Assembly (NCBI GenBank): GCA_022865305.1
Contig: JALHSP010000072.1
Span: 1 to 47,553, forward strand
Source: Bacteroidales bacterium
Lineage (GTDB): Bacteria > Bacteroidota > Bacteroidia > Bacteroidales > VadinHA17
Direction: 5' to 3'
Length of the DNA: 47,553 bases
Shown: piece by piece, positions 32,645-39,671 of the stretch
How positions within the stretch are numbered: the first letter of the stretch is position 1
Layout of the letters: every line of letters starts with the position of its first letter
Made by a program: the position numbers and the translations under genes
Notes under the pieces: model-generated
The model's input: the letters and a program-made list of their open reading frames with translations, nothing else
What the model was told of the DNA's origin: nothing
The model's database searches: none

Positions 32645-33034
32645 TTAAATTAATGTTTCGTCAATTCGTTCAATATCAATTTTTTCAGTTTCCTGTTTTA
32701 TAGAAGTTATTATATCATTCATCCTTTCCTGATAAAATTCTTCAAACGGCTTTTTGCTATAATTCTTATTCCAATATTGAAACAAAGTTCCCCGGAGAAT
32801 CTCCGATTTGCTTTTCCCTTCCTCCGAAGCTCCGATCTTCCTGTTTCTCATTACAACCTCTATTTCAGCTTTCAATTTGTCCGGGGAAAATGTCAGCCAT
32901 CCTTCTTCACCGAGTTCCTGCCTTATTGCAAGATCATCATTTTCGCTTATCTTATCGTTTGGAATGAAAAATACCAATCGCTTCCCTGTGATAAATTCTT
33001 TTAATCCTTTAAGTTTGGCTTGTAAGATTATCAT
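32645..33034 (-). CDS. Protein of unknown function next to ssb
   Basis: 129 residues. An N-terminal alpha/beta part (MIILQAKLKGLKEFITGKRL, VVMRNRKIGASEEGKSKS) is followed by a helical part (LRGTLFQYWNKNYSKKPFEEFYQERMNDII). As I recall, proteins of this pattern accompany ssb in Bacteroidetes phages. A replication role is likely from position only. Confidence 0.6.
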   Translation of the reverse strand: MIILQAKLKGLKEFITGKRLVFFIPNDKISENDDLAIRQELGEEGWLTFSPDKLKAEIEVVMRNRKIGASEEGKSKSEILRGTLFQYWNKNYSKKPFEEFYQERMNDIITSIKQETEKIDIERIDETLI

Positions 33035-33039
33035 AGCAA

Positions 33040-33240
33040 TTATATTGATTTTATAAATTCAAAAATCCAATATATTAAAGTTAAAATGCCAATAGTTTGT
33101 CCAACTATATAAAACCCAGTTCCAAAAATAGTAGAGTAGATTCTTTTAATATTATAATTATTTCTTTCATCTATTTCCAATGTGATGAAACTAATAGTAA
33201 TAAATAAAACCCATAATCCAATTAAAATAAAATTTTCCAT
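33040..33240 (-). CDS. Two-pass small membrane protein
   Basis: 66 residues with hydrophobic segments at about 3-21 (NFILIGLWVLFITISFITL) and 40-63 (GTGFYIVGQTIGILTLIYWIFEF), and a short basic loop between. It lies in the early operon. Possible roles include superinfection exclusion or membrane perturbation, but nothing in the sequence decides. Confidence 0.55.
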   Translation of the reverse strand: MENFILIGLWVLFITISFITLEIDERNNYNIKRIYSTIFGTGFYIVGQTIGILTLIYWIFEFIKSI

Positions 33241-33256
33241 GTTTTCTAATTAATTA

Positions 33257-33778
33257 TTATTTATTTACAAATACTGTTCCTCCACAATGCGGACACTTTA
33301 CGGCTTTAAGATCATTATTTTCTGGACTTGGAAAATTTGTGTATGTTTTTAATTTTGAATATTCAGATTTAAGTTGCGCAATGATCACTTTATTCTTATC
33401 CCAAATCCTCATCTTTTCCCGCTTGCCGGTTTCCCATTTTCTATGATTATCAGGAGTTAATAAGTTAATATTCCTGGGATCATTCCACATTTCGATATGC
33501 GCCCCCCGTGTAAGAATATGACTCATGAAATCTGCCTGCATAGTATAACCTAAAAAAGCTCCGGATTCCTCGCAGACATGATTTCTATGTTCCCAAACCC
33601 ATAGGAAAAATTTATGTCTGTTATTTGGATTCGCAGAATCACTCCCGAATAATTCATCCTGAATCTCTTTCCTGAGATTTATTTCAATATCAAATCCCGG
33701 ATAAATTAAAGGTTCATGGTTTTCCTTCCAGAAATTATAAGAATCCCGATTCAATATTATAATTTTTTCCTCGCTCAT
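33257..33778 (-). CDS. HNH endonuclease-like protein with zinc ribbon
   Basis: 173 residues. The HNH core is at about residues 68-120: HVCEESG, ADFMSHILTRGAH, then DPRNINLLTPDNHRKWETGKR with N and H positions of the motif. A C-terminal zinc-ribbon half (CPHCGG) follows. It may nick or cut DNA in packaging, recombination or homing. It overlaps the upstream gene by four bases, so it is embedded in the early operon rather than inserted as an obvious mobile element. Confidence 0.78.
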   Translation of the reverse strand: MSEEKIIILNRDSYNFWKENHEPLIYPGFDIEINLRKEIQDELFGSDSANPNNRHKFFLWVWEHRNHVCEESGAFLGYTMQADFMSHILTRGAHIEMWNDPRNINLLTPDNHRKWETGKREKMRIWDKNKVIIAQLKSEYSKLKTYTNFPSPENNDLKAVKCPHCGGTVFVNK

Positions 33779-34035
33779 ATTAAAATAGTTATTTCTCCTT
33801 TTACATTTTCATGTTCAAATGCAAAAATACAGGTGTGTGTAACTCTTTCACTATTACTTTTACAGTCGGTATTATGACTTCTCAAATGAAATCTATAAAT
33901 ATTATCTGCCATAAGTTGCAATAATTTTATTTGATTGTCTTTCATTTTACTGCCAAAACACTTAATGAATTTATTTATTTCTTCTGGATCTGGTTTTGGC
34001 ATTTTAAAATCTGATATTTTTATCGGACAGCTCAT
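33775..34035 (-). CDS. Small protein, unknown function
   Basis: 86 residues starting MSCPIKISDFKMPKPDPEEI, with a helical centre (MKDNQIKLLQLMADNIYRF) and a mixed end containing THTCIFAFEH. Four Cys in all but no clean zinc motif. Four-base overlaps with both neighbours place it firmly in the operon. Confidence 0.55.
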   Translation of the reverse strand: MSCPIKISDFKMPKPDPEEINKFIKCFGSKMKDNQIKLLQLMADNIYRFHLRSHNTDCKSNSERVTHTCIFAFEHENVKGEITILI

Positions 34036-34601
34036 TTTTCTTCTTCAAAAACGATTTCGGTCTGTGCTTGTTTATTCTTAAAAGTATAGAGATAAGCCTC
34101 ATCTTCAATAACCTCTACCATTTCCTGAAACGCCTGTTCAAATCCAAATAGTTCTCCTTCAAACCGGATACGTGGTGAATTAAGAGCTATCTTAGAACCG
34201 TTTTTACAAGCATAAGTTCCTGTGATAATCCCGCCCCGGTTAGAATCAAATCCAGAAACAGCCACTCCAGTAACTGTGATTTTTGTTTTTTCATCAAGGA
34301 CATGAGCCTCGATAGCTTTTTCAAGTTCGGCAAATTCAGATTCTTTTTTGAACCGGCCTTTAAAATTTGAAACGACACCTGCAGTAAAAATAGTCTCTTT
34401 GCCGATTGCATTTAATAAAGTATCTTTTAATACACTTACCGCATTGATAAGATCAGGATGAGGAAAAGCAGGATTTTCCATGTCATAGGAAGGATTTCCA
34501 CCTTCAACTCCTTTAACATTGAAGATTACTTCAACTCCGGAACCGTCTTTAAGCACTTTCACTTTAGACAATTCAAATTGTTCTCTCGTTACTCCATTCA
34601 T
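34032..34601 (-). CDS. Early conserved-type phage protein, unknown function
   Basis: 189 residues, soluble, acidic C-terminus (QTEIVFEEEK). N-terminal strands (VKVLKDGSGVEVIFNVKG), a helix (LINAVSVLKDTLLNAIG) and a second beta region (KITVTGVAVSGFDSNRGGI). It is the first gene behind its own promoter (34627-34658), so it should be strongly expressed early. As I recall, similar proteins are widespread in Bacteroidetes phages without assigned role. Confidence 0.6.
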   Translation of the reverse strand: MNGVTREQFELSKVKVLKDGSGVEVIFNVKGVEGGNPSYDMENPAFPHPDLINAVSVLKDTLLNAIGKETIFTAGVVSNFKGRFKKESEFAELEKAIEAHVLDEKTKITVTGVAVSGFDSNRGGIITGTYACKNGSKIALNSPRIRFEGELFGFEQAFQEMVEVIEDEAYLYTFKNKQAQTEIVFEEEK

Positions 34602-34626
34602 AATTTTCGTTTTTAAATTTATACTT

Positions 34627-34658
34627 CAAAGGTAATATTTTATATTCTTATTAGCAAA
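34627..34658 (-). promoter_or_regulatory. Bacteroidetes-type promoter
   Basis: TTTG (34655-34658) and TACCTTTG (34627-34634), 20-base spacer, minus strand. It drives the gene starting at 34601 with a leader of about 20 bases. Confidence 0.8.
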
Positions 34659-34665
34659 TATTTAT

Positions 34666-35055
34666 TCAATCTTTATTAGGTTCAGGAACAATGATTCCGA
34701 AATTGGCTGCACATATTCTGATACTGTAATCAATTAATTCGGCTAATTGGTGTTTACTTAATTCTTCTTCTTCTGATATACAACAGGTTTCCGGACACAT
34801 TGATCGAATCTGATTATGAGTTTCCTGTAATGTTATATCATCTCCGGTTATTTTGAATCCTTTTTGAAGACATGGTAATACAACCTTTCGATAATAAGTT
34901 TCTTGCAGAATCGTTCCTTTCGATCCAATAACTGTAATTGTCATTGAGATATTTGATCCTTTATTTTCCTTTAAAAATTGCTCATAGACAGGAGTGAAAA
35001 CTGCCTTTACTTTGCAATCCTCATTTATCTTACCAATTATAGTTACTTCATTCAT
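34666..35055 (-). CDS. Early protein, unknown function
   Basis: 129 residues. Strands at the start (NEVTIIGKINEDCKVKAVFT, ISMTITVIGSKGTIL) then YYRKVVLPCLQKGFK and a helical end. The YYRKVVLPCLQKGF segment recalls early phage proteins of the NinB neighbourhood, but the match is too weak to name. It carries a C-P-E-T-C-C run. Confidence 0.55.
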   Translation of the reverse strand: MNEVTIIGKINEDCKVKAVFTPVYEQFLKENKGSNISMTITVIGSKGTILQETYYRKVVLPCLQKGFKITGDDITLQETHNQIRSMCPETCCISEEEELSKHQLAELIDYSIRICAANFGIIVPEPNKD

Positions 35056-35094
35056 TTGTCATTATTTATTCTGTTACGCATCTATTTATAGTGA

Positions 35095-35307
35095 TTAATT
35101 ACTTTGGCTGGGATTAGAAAACTCCAATATCTTTAAAATAGGTTTCTTCCATTTACCATTAACGAATTTCAAATTATTATCTCTAATATAGATTTTTGCT
35201 GACTGGTGCATAAACTTATGTCTTTTGGGATACCAAGAAAAATAAGCATCCCATCCTAGAAATTCATATTTAACTCCTCTTATTTCAATAACATCACCTT
35301 TTTTCAT
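35095..35307 (-). CDS. Small basic protein, unknown function
   Basis: 70 residues starting MKKGDVIEIRGVKYEFLGWD. Beta-rich N-terminus, then KIYIRDNNLKFVNGKWKKP. It lies in a run of small early genes separated by intergenic bases containing related CTTTAGCGGGG-type elements. Function unknown. Confidence 0.5.
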   Translation of the reverse strand: MKKGDVIEIRGVKYEFLGWDAYFSWYPKRHKFMHQSAKIYIRDNNLKFVNGKWKKPILKILEFSNPSQSN

Positions 35308-35350
35308 CTTTCGTTTATTTTAAGTTATTTGTTTTTTACTTTAGCGGGGA

Positions 35351-35572
35351 TTAAATCAAATTTCCACATGAAGGACATAAATCTTCATATTCAAGAGATA
35401 ATTTATGTTTATTAAATATTTCTACAACTTCTTTTATTGGAGTTTCAACTGGTAAGAGTACCATCCCTATTAAGTTTATAAAATAGGTTTCTTTATTATC
35501 GGGATTTTGATAAAACATCGTAATATCATTTTCCCTTGTTTTGAAATAACAATCTTTAATTTCTGTTTTCAT
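35351..35572 (-). CDS. Small protein ending in a CPSCG half zinc knuckle
   Basis: 73 residues: MKTEIKDCYFKTRENDITMF start and a C-terminal YEDLCPSCGNLI. The single CxxC at the very end could bind zinc as a dimer. The stop is followed at once by an intergenic element shared with other genes here. Function unknown. Confidence 0.5.
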   Translation of the reverse strand: MKTEIKDCYFKTRENDITMFYQNPDNKETYFINLIGMVLLPVETPIKEVVEIFNKHKLSLEYEDLCPSCGNLI

Positions 35573-35601
35573 ATCTCTTTTATTAAATTAGTTTACTTTC
35601 T

Positions 35602-35913
35602 TTAGCGGGGATAACTATTACCACCAAGTCCGTTTGAGCCAGCTATTAATAAACCCTTGTCGCTTCCCTGTTCAATCCCGTCAACAATATCATCCGCATG
35701 AGCTGAAATATTCCAGATTTTATATGCAGGAAAAAGAAATTCCCTTACAATTTTATCATCTTTTGAAATTTCAATTAATGCCTCTCCTTTGGGTTCTTCC
35801 AAATAAGTTGCTTTAAAGTGATAGCCCCTCTTATCGCCCTCAAAAGCTACTTTTCCAATTTTAATGTTTTCTCTATTAACCATTGTCTTTTTATTTAGTA
35901 TTACTTGTTTCAT
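35602..35913 (-). CDS. Early protein, unknown function
   Basis: 103 residues from ATG at 35911-35913; an ATG ten codons later is an alternative. Beta-rich middle (IKIGKVAFEGDKRGYHFKAT, EALIEISKDDKIVREFLFP), then an IWNISAHADDIVDGIEQG helix and a Gly-rich end. No recognised motif. Confidence 0.5.
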   Translation of the reverse strand: MKQVILNKKTMVNRENIKIGKVAFEGDKRGYHFKATYLEEPKGEALIEISKDDKIVREFLFPAYKIWNISAHADDIVDGIEQGSDKGLLIAGSNGLGGNSYPR

Positions 35914-35937
35914 CAGTTGTCATTCTCTTTTTTCATC

Positions 35938-36198
35938 TTAAATCAGTTTAGAACGCATCCACTTTGCACCTATAATTTTCGCCGCAATAATGCCTTGTGC
36001 TTTTATAAGTTCAATATCTTTGGGGGTATCATTATCTGCCCATCTTTCTATCTCCTCATCCGTCACTTTCTTTTCTTCACATGGTTGTAAGGATTCCAAG
36101 TCTTTTATAAACGCCTCTTTATTTAAGATGATATACTCATTATAATCCTTGCTTACCAAAGTACAATGCTTATTGAATATTTTTCTTATTGTTTCCAT
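35938..36198 (-). CDS. Early helical protein, unknown function
   Basis: 86 residues: METIRKIFNKHCTLVSKDYN start, an acidic VTDEEIERWADND turn, and a final helix (ELIKAQGIIAAKIIGAKWMR). The pattern of an EIERWA turn and a terminal amphipathic helix is common in small phage proteins of gut Bacteroidetes phages, without known role. Confidence 0.5.
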   Translation of the reverse strand: METIRKIFNKHCTLVSKDYNEYIILNKEAFIKDLESLQPCEEKKVTDEEIERWADNDTPKDIELIKAQGIIAAKIIGAKWMRSKLI

Positions 36199-36210
36199 CT
36201 TTAGCGGGTT

Positions 36211-36684
36211 TTAGTTAACCTTTGTAAGATTATTTTCATATTTCTGAATAGCAGTAAGTTCTTTTTGTGTATCGGGATTAGAATCGCCATGTTCACCTGT
36301 TCCCCAATGAGGATTTGAACAACCATTACCTCCGTCTCTATTTAATTCAGCATTGGGTCGTCCTGTAATAGTACAAACTGCATTATTCCCATAACCAGAT
36401 GGATCTCTTTTAATTTTTTTCATATCCTTATTTTTAAATTGATTACATTTTATAACTCTAATTCTTTCCATATCGTGATTGGAAAAGTTAAGATAAATAC
36501 ACTTTTGATGATGATGGAAAACCTTCTCTTTTTTAATATCTTTTGATGCATCCATTATATCATCTTTCCAAAACGCACTTGTTTTTATATATCTTATTTT
36601 AAGATTATTGGCACAATTCGCACAAAGTGATTTTTGTACTTTCCCTGTTATTAAATTCTTCCTAGATGGATAACTATTACTCAT
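36211..36684 (-). CDS. Cys/His-rich early protein, unknown function
   Basis: 157 residues. CANCANN near residue 21 and a later HHHQKC and IKCNQF give a possible zinc site. The end is Gly/Asn/Asp-rich (RDGGNGCSNPHWGTGEHGD). Basic overall, so it may bind nucleic acid. No family recognised. Confidence 0.5.
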   Translation of the reverse strand: MSNSYPSRKNLITGKVQKSLCANCANNLKIRYIKTSAFWKDDIMDASKDIKKEKVFHHHQKCIYLNFSNHDMERIRVIKCNQFKNKDMKKIKRDPSGYGNNAVCTITGRPNAELNRDGGNGCSNPHWGTGEHGDSNPDTQKELTAIQKYENNLTKVN

Positions 36685-36704
36685 ATATTTAATTATTAGT
36701 TAAT

Positions 36705-36893
36705 TTAGTTTCCTGTTATTGCGTGATCTGTGTCTTTGTCTGTGAAATTATCTTTTGGGCGTGTCTTTAGGTATTCATCAACTGCTTGCATACTATACGG
36801 GACATCAAGCGTGCCTTTATCTTCAAGTTTTTTAAAACTGTACCATTCTCTAAATTTTATTAGTTCCTTTCTTTTATTATTGGCAATAATCCA
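36705..36893 (-). CDS. Open frame without a standard start (possible frameshifted or displaced gene end)
   Basis: 62 codons from just after a TGA to the TAA at 36705. The translation (NNKRKELIKFREWYSFKKLE, then VPYSMQAVDEYLKTRPKDNF) looks like a genuine C-terminal segment of small phage proteins, yet there is no early ATG, GTG or TTG. It overlaps the end of the ASCH-like fragment in another frame. It may be reached by a frameshift, start at a rare codon, or be the remains of a deleted gene. Confidence 0.35.
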   Translation of the reverse strand, partial: WIIANNKRKELIKFREWYSFKKLEDKGTLDVPYSMQAVDEYLKTRPKDNFTDKDTDHAITGN

Positions 36894-37060
36894 TCAAACC
36901 CCGCATATCCAAACTCTGGTTTAACCTCTCTCAAAGTAAAACCGAAATGTTCATTTGATAGATCATTGATACTTTTAATGACTCTTCTTGTCTGGCTTTT
37001 CCGTCCGTCCAGTATTGCCCGGACCATTCCGGTACTGAATAAAATTGGTCGCTCTTTCAT
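36860..37060 (-). pseudogene. N-terminal fragment of an ASCH-like phage protein
   Basis: 66 residues beginning MKERPILFSTGMVRAILDGR with KSQTRRV following, the conserved start of a phage family related to ASCH domains. As I recall, full members are roughly 150-220 residues; this copy stops shortly after that motif and a divergent stretch. It is therefore a probable truncation by deletion, with another gene end fused just downstream in a different frame. Confidence 0.6.
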
Positions 37061-37093
37061 AAACCTATAAGTTGATTTTTAACATTCTAATTT

Positions 37094-38092
37094 CTATTTG
37101 TTGAAAAAATCAATGAACGACTTATGTCCCCATTCTCCTTTAGTGATTTCGATAATTTTGGAAATGGTATATCTGCCTTGTTTCTTAGTAAGCCTGTTAT
37201 TTATAAAGTCTTTTGTCCCAAATGAACAAGCTCCGGTAATCACCCGATAACAAATTATTGCCTCTTCAAATGGCAATATGCTTGTTAGCTTTAGATTTTT
37301 GTAGTCATCTTTTGTCCTGTTGCTGATTTTGAACACAAGATCGCTTTTGGCCTCCTTTAAAGTTTCGCCATGCGACCATTTGCCATCTCCGTCTGTTACC
37401 AGGCAGATGATTTCTTTTGATGCAATTTTGCGTACATGATATACATTACCTCTGTGACTTATTACCTCTGTAAATATTCCGTCAGCCAATAAGTATTTAC
37501 CATCTTGCCATGATAGTAGATACCCGCTTGCTAATTTCTTATAAGTAGGTTTTTTGCTCGTCAGGTTACGCAGGTAAAGAGAACCCCCGACAGTAGGATT
37601 GAAGCCCTCAGGGATTGAAGTCAGGCTACTCAGGTAAAGATAACCCCCGACAGTAGGATTGAAGCCCTCAGGGATTGAAGTCAGGCTACGCAGGTAAAGA
37701 GAACCCCCGACAGTAGGATTGAAGCCCTCAGGGATTGAAGTCAGGCTACTCAGGTAAAGAGAACCCCCGACAGTAGGATTGAAGCCCTCAGGGATTGAAG
37801 TCAGGCTACTCAGGTCAAGAGAACCCCCGACAGTAGGATTGAAGCCCTCAGGGATTGAAGTCAGGCTACGCAGGTCAAGAGAACCCCCGACAGTAGGATT
37901 GAAGCCCTCAGGGATTGAAGTCAGGCTACTCAGGTAAAGAGAACCCCCGACAGTAGGATTGAAGCCCTCAGGGATTGAAGTCAGGCTACTCAGGTAAAGA
38001 GAACCCCCGACCTTCTCCCTGCCATTAAACTGGTCAATGTTTATTCCTGTAATTCGGCAGAAATCTTTGATTTTGTTAGTCACTCGTTTCAT
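37094..38092 (-). CDS. Leucine-rich-repeat-like protein with 20-residue tandem repeats
   Basis: 332 residues. Residues 1-24 form a basic helix region. Then seven full 20-residue units of LTSIPEGFNPTVGGSLYLSS type plus a partial one run to about residue 178, differing almost only at Y/D and S/R positions. They should stack into a solenoid. The C-terminal 150 residues (SWQDGKYLLADGIFTEVISH through CYRVITGACSFGTKDF) form a separate globular domain. The repeats are nearly identical at DNA level (60-bp units), implying recent expansion or contraction. Likely a binding protein; the ligand is unknown. Confidence 0.7.
   Translation of the reverse strand: MKRVTNKIKDFCRITGINIDQFNGREKVGGSLYLSSLTSIPEGFNPTVGGSLYLSSLTSIPEGFNPTVGGSLDLRSLTSIPEGFNPTVGGSLDLSSLTSIPEGFNPTVGGSLYLSSLTSIPEGFNPTVGGSLYLRSLTSIPEGFNPTVGGYLYLSSLTSIPEGFNPTVGGSLYLRNLTSKKPTYKKLASGYLLSWQDGKYLLADGIFTEVISHRGNVYHVRKIASKEIICLVTDGDGKWSHGETLKEAKSDLVFKISNRTKDDYKNLKLTSILPFEEAIICYRVITGACSFGTKDFINNRLTKKQGRYTISKIIEITKGEWGHKSFIDFFNK
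37561..38010. repeat. 60-bp tandem repeat, seven units plus a half unit
   Basis: Units start at 37561, 37621, 37681, 37741, 37801, 37861 and 37921, with a 30-base partial unit to 38010. All share the core gaacccccgacagtaggatt. Changes are confined to a few sites (act/acg and aaa/tca), including almost no silent variation. This is inside the leucine-rich-repeat-like gene. Confidence 0.97.
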
Positions 38093-38094
38093 TT

Positions 38095-38508
38095 TTATAG
38101 ATTATTAGCTGTTAAATGATTTTTTACTTTCTTCAAATACTCATGCGTTGCTGCTCCTGATCCGTTCCATCTCCGGACTGCCTGGTCCGTATCGTTGTAT
38201 TTCATCATGTGCCTCATGAATACCTCTCTGCTTACCGGCTCTCTCATACAATCCTGAAGGGTATAACTCTTCCCTGTCTCTTTGTTGTACTCGTCCAGTT
38301 TGCACTTCCGGATCTGGCCCCGGCCGTAGGCTCCTTCCTTGTAGTTGATTGTGTCCCGGTCCCTGGTCTCTACCCATTTTACCGCGTTCCATATCTTCTC
38401 GTAGGGATTGATAGGGGACGTTTCGACAATAGAAAGTTCCGCTATTCCCCCAGGAGCATACAACTGAATGCTTATCAGCATTAGTAATATCGCGCTTAGT
38501 CTTTTCAT
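38095..38508 (-). CDS. Secreted lytic-transglycosylase-like protein (second copy)
   Basis: 137 residues with a signal peptide (MKRLSAILLMLISIQLYA). The SLT-like region has AVKWVETRDRDT (presumed catalytic Glu) and AYGRGQIRKCKLDEYNKETG, the GLMQI-equivalent. The end (VRRWNGSGAATHEYLKKVKN) matches the paralogue at 28951-29349. The gene is visibly more GC-rich than its surroundings and overlaps the end of the 38141-39115 ORF by 368 bases in another frame, which suggests arrival from elsewhere. Confidence 0.7.
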   Translation of the reverse strand: MKRLSAILLMLISIQLYAPGGIAELSIVETSPINPYEKIWNAVKWVETRDRDTINYKEGAYGRGQIRKCKLDEYNKETGKSYTLQDCMREPVSREVFMRHMMKYNDTDQAVRRWNGSGAATHEYLKKVKNHLTANNL

Positions 38509-39115
38509 CTTTAATCCATTTTATGGTTAATACTGTTAGCCATGAGCCTATAAATACCAGAAATAAATCATAGGTACTTGATGGGCCACTATACCATTCG
38601 ATAACATCTCCTATGAATTTTTTAAATTCCTCTTTTGTTTTTGGCAGTTTCTTCTTGTCGGAGATTATCTCTGCGAATTTGCCATTCTCATAAAGATATA
38701 TAATGAAATTTCCTTCCCCTTTGTATCGCATAGTATCAGAATCAGATTCATAAGAAAGAAATTTACTTATAATATCTGTAAAACCATTAATCCCCTTCAC
38801 CCTTTTCCCGATATACTTCTCATCACAAATCTTTCTCAGGTGTGATTCTATCTCTTGCTGGGTTGCGGGATTACTATATTTAATATGAAAACGATCTCCT
38901 TTTTCTGAAATTAAGAATATTTCAGTTCTTTCAATTATATAAACGATTTTATTACAAAGTGAATAATTATTAATAATATACCATCCCGGTATTTTAAATT
39001 CAGGTTCTTTTTCGAGCGGCATAATTGCATTATAAGTAAAACCATCACGATATGGTTCTGCAAGAATTTTGTATTCATTGCCTTCTTTGTCTTTAAGTCC
39101 AAATAGTTCTTTCAT
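38141..39115 (-). CDS. Membrane-anchored protein with an over-extended C-terminus
   Basis: 324 residues from ATG at 39113-39115; an upstream start would overlap the gene before. Residues 1-190 look globular (MKELFGLKDKEGNEYKILAE; GFTDIISKFLSYESDSDTMR). One hydrophobic helix follows near 185-203 (YDLFLVFIGSWLTVLTIKW). The final 120 residues overlap the transglycosylase gene in another frame and are Arg/Gly/Gln-rich without order. The native protein probably once ended soon after the helix, and the tail is read-through into inserted DNA. Confidence 0.5.
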   Translation of the reverse strand: MKELFGLKDKEGNEYKILAEPYRDGFTYNAIMPLEKEPEFKIPGWYIINNYSLCNKIVYIIERTEIFLISEKGDRFHIKYSNPATQQEIESHLRKICDEKYIGKRVKGINGFTDIISKFLSYESDSDTMRYKGEGNFIIYLYENGKFAEIISDKKKLPKTKEEFKKFIGDVIEWYSGPSSTYDLFLVFIGSWLTVLTIKWIKDEKTKRDITNADKHSVVCSWGNSGTFYCRNVPYQSLREDMERGKMGRDQGPGHNQLQGRSLRPGPDPEVQTGRVQQRDREELYPSGLYERAGKQRGIHEAHDEIQRYGPGSPEMERIRSSNA

Positions 39116-39138
39116 AGTTTTATAGTTTTTAAATTTGA

Positions 39139-39339
39139 TTAATTTATTTTTGTATTCGGTAAAACACAAGACGGAGTTTTATAATGAATTCTCCCATACC
39201 TGTCAATATACATCAACCTTTGAAATCTCGGATTCCACCATCTTTGGCATTTACATTTTTCACATTGCGAATGCTTTAACTTTCCGCTTCCGGTTATTTT
39301 ATTCCATTTATGCCTGATAAGTTTTCCCATAATTATCAT
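39139..39339 (-). CDS. Small Cys-containing basic protein
   Basis: 66 residues: MIIMGKLIRHKWNKITGSGK, then HSQCEKCKCQRWW and a late TPSC, possibly one zinc site. Basic and aromatic. Similar tiny zinc-ribbon proteins are common in phages; role unknown. Confidence 0.5.
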   Translation of the reverse strand: MIIMGKLIRHKWNKITGSGKLKHSQCEKCKCQRWWNPRFQRLMYIDRYGRIHYKTPSCVLPNTKIN

Positions 39340-39347
39340 TAATTATT

Positions 39348-39659
39348 TTACTTCCCTTTTTCGTAAATTTCTTTACACTTTTTATTATTTAAATATGTTT
39401 GTTTATAATCTCCTTCTTCTTTAAGAATATCAATTAAATACCAATTCTCTTTTTCAAGTTTCTTAATAAAAAGATTCCATGCATTAAATGTTTGATCAAG
39501 AATTTGTTTTGCCTCTTTATATGTTCCTTTCAAATCTAATTTTGGTTTCCAATGATCTTCGCAAATTCTAAAAAGACTATTTACCAAAATCTTAAAATCT
39601 TCAGGTTTTTCAATTTTAAATTGTTTTACCTGATTATAAAGTTTATCATCTAAAAACAT
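39348..39659 (-). CDS. Helical early protein, unknown function
   Basis: 103 residues, Lys/Glu-rich and largely helical (FKILVNSLFRICEDHWKPKL; ILDQTFNAWNLFIKKLEKEN). No motif recognised. It directly follows the helicase gene, so a replication accessory is possible. Confidence 0.5.
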   Translation of the reverse strand: MFLDDKLYNQVKQFKIEKPEDFKILVNSLFRICEDHWKPKLDLKGTYKEAKQILDQTFNAWNLFIKKLEKENWYLIDILKEEGDYKQTYLNNKKCKEIYEKGK

Positions 39660-39671
39660 GATTTCAATTCT

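Noticed and set aside
37561-38010. CRISPR-like array
   Set aside because: Repeats are contiguous 60-bp units without spacers and are in frame within a protein gene.
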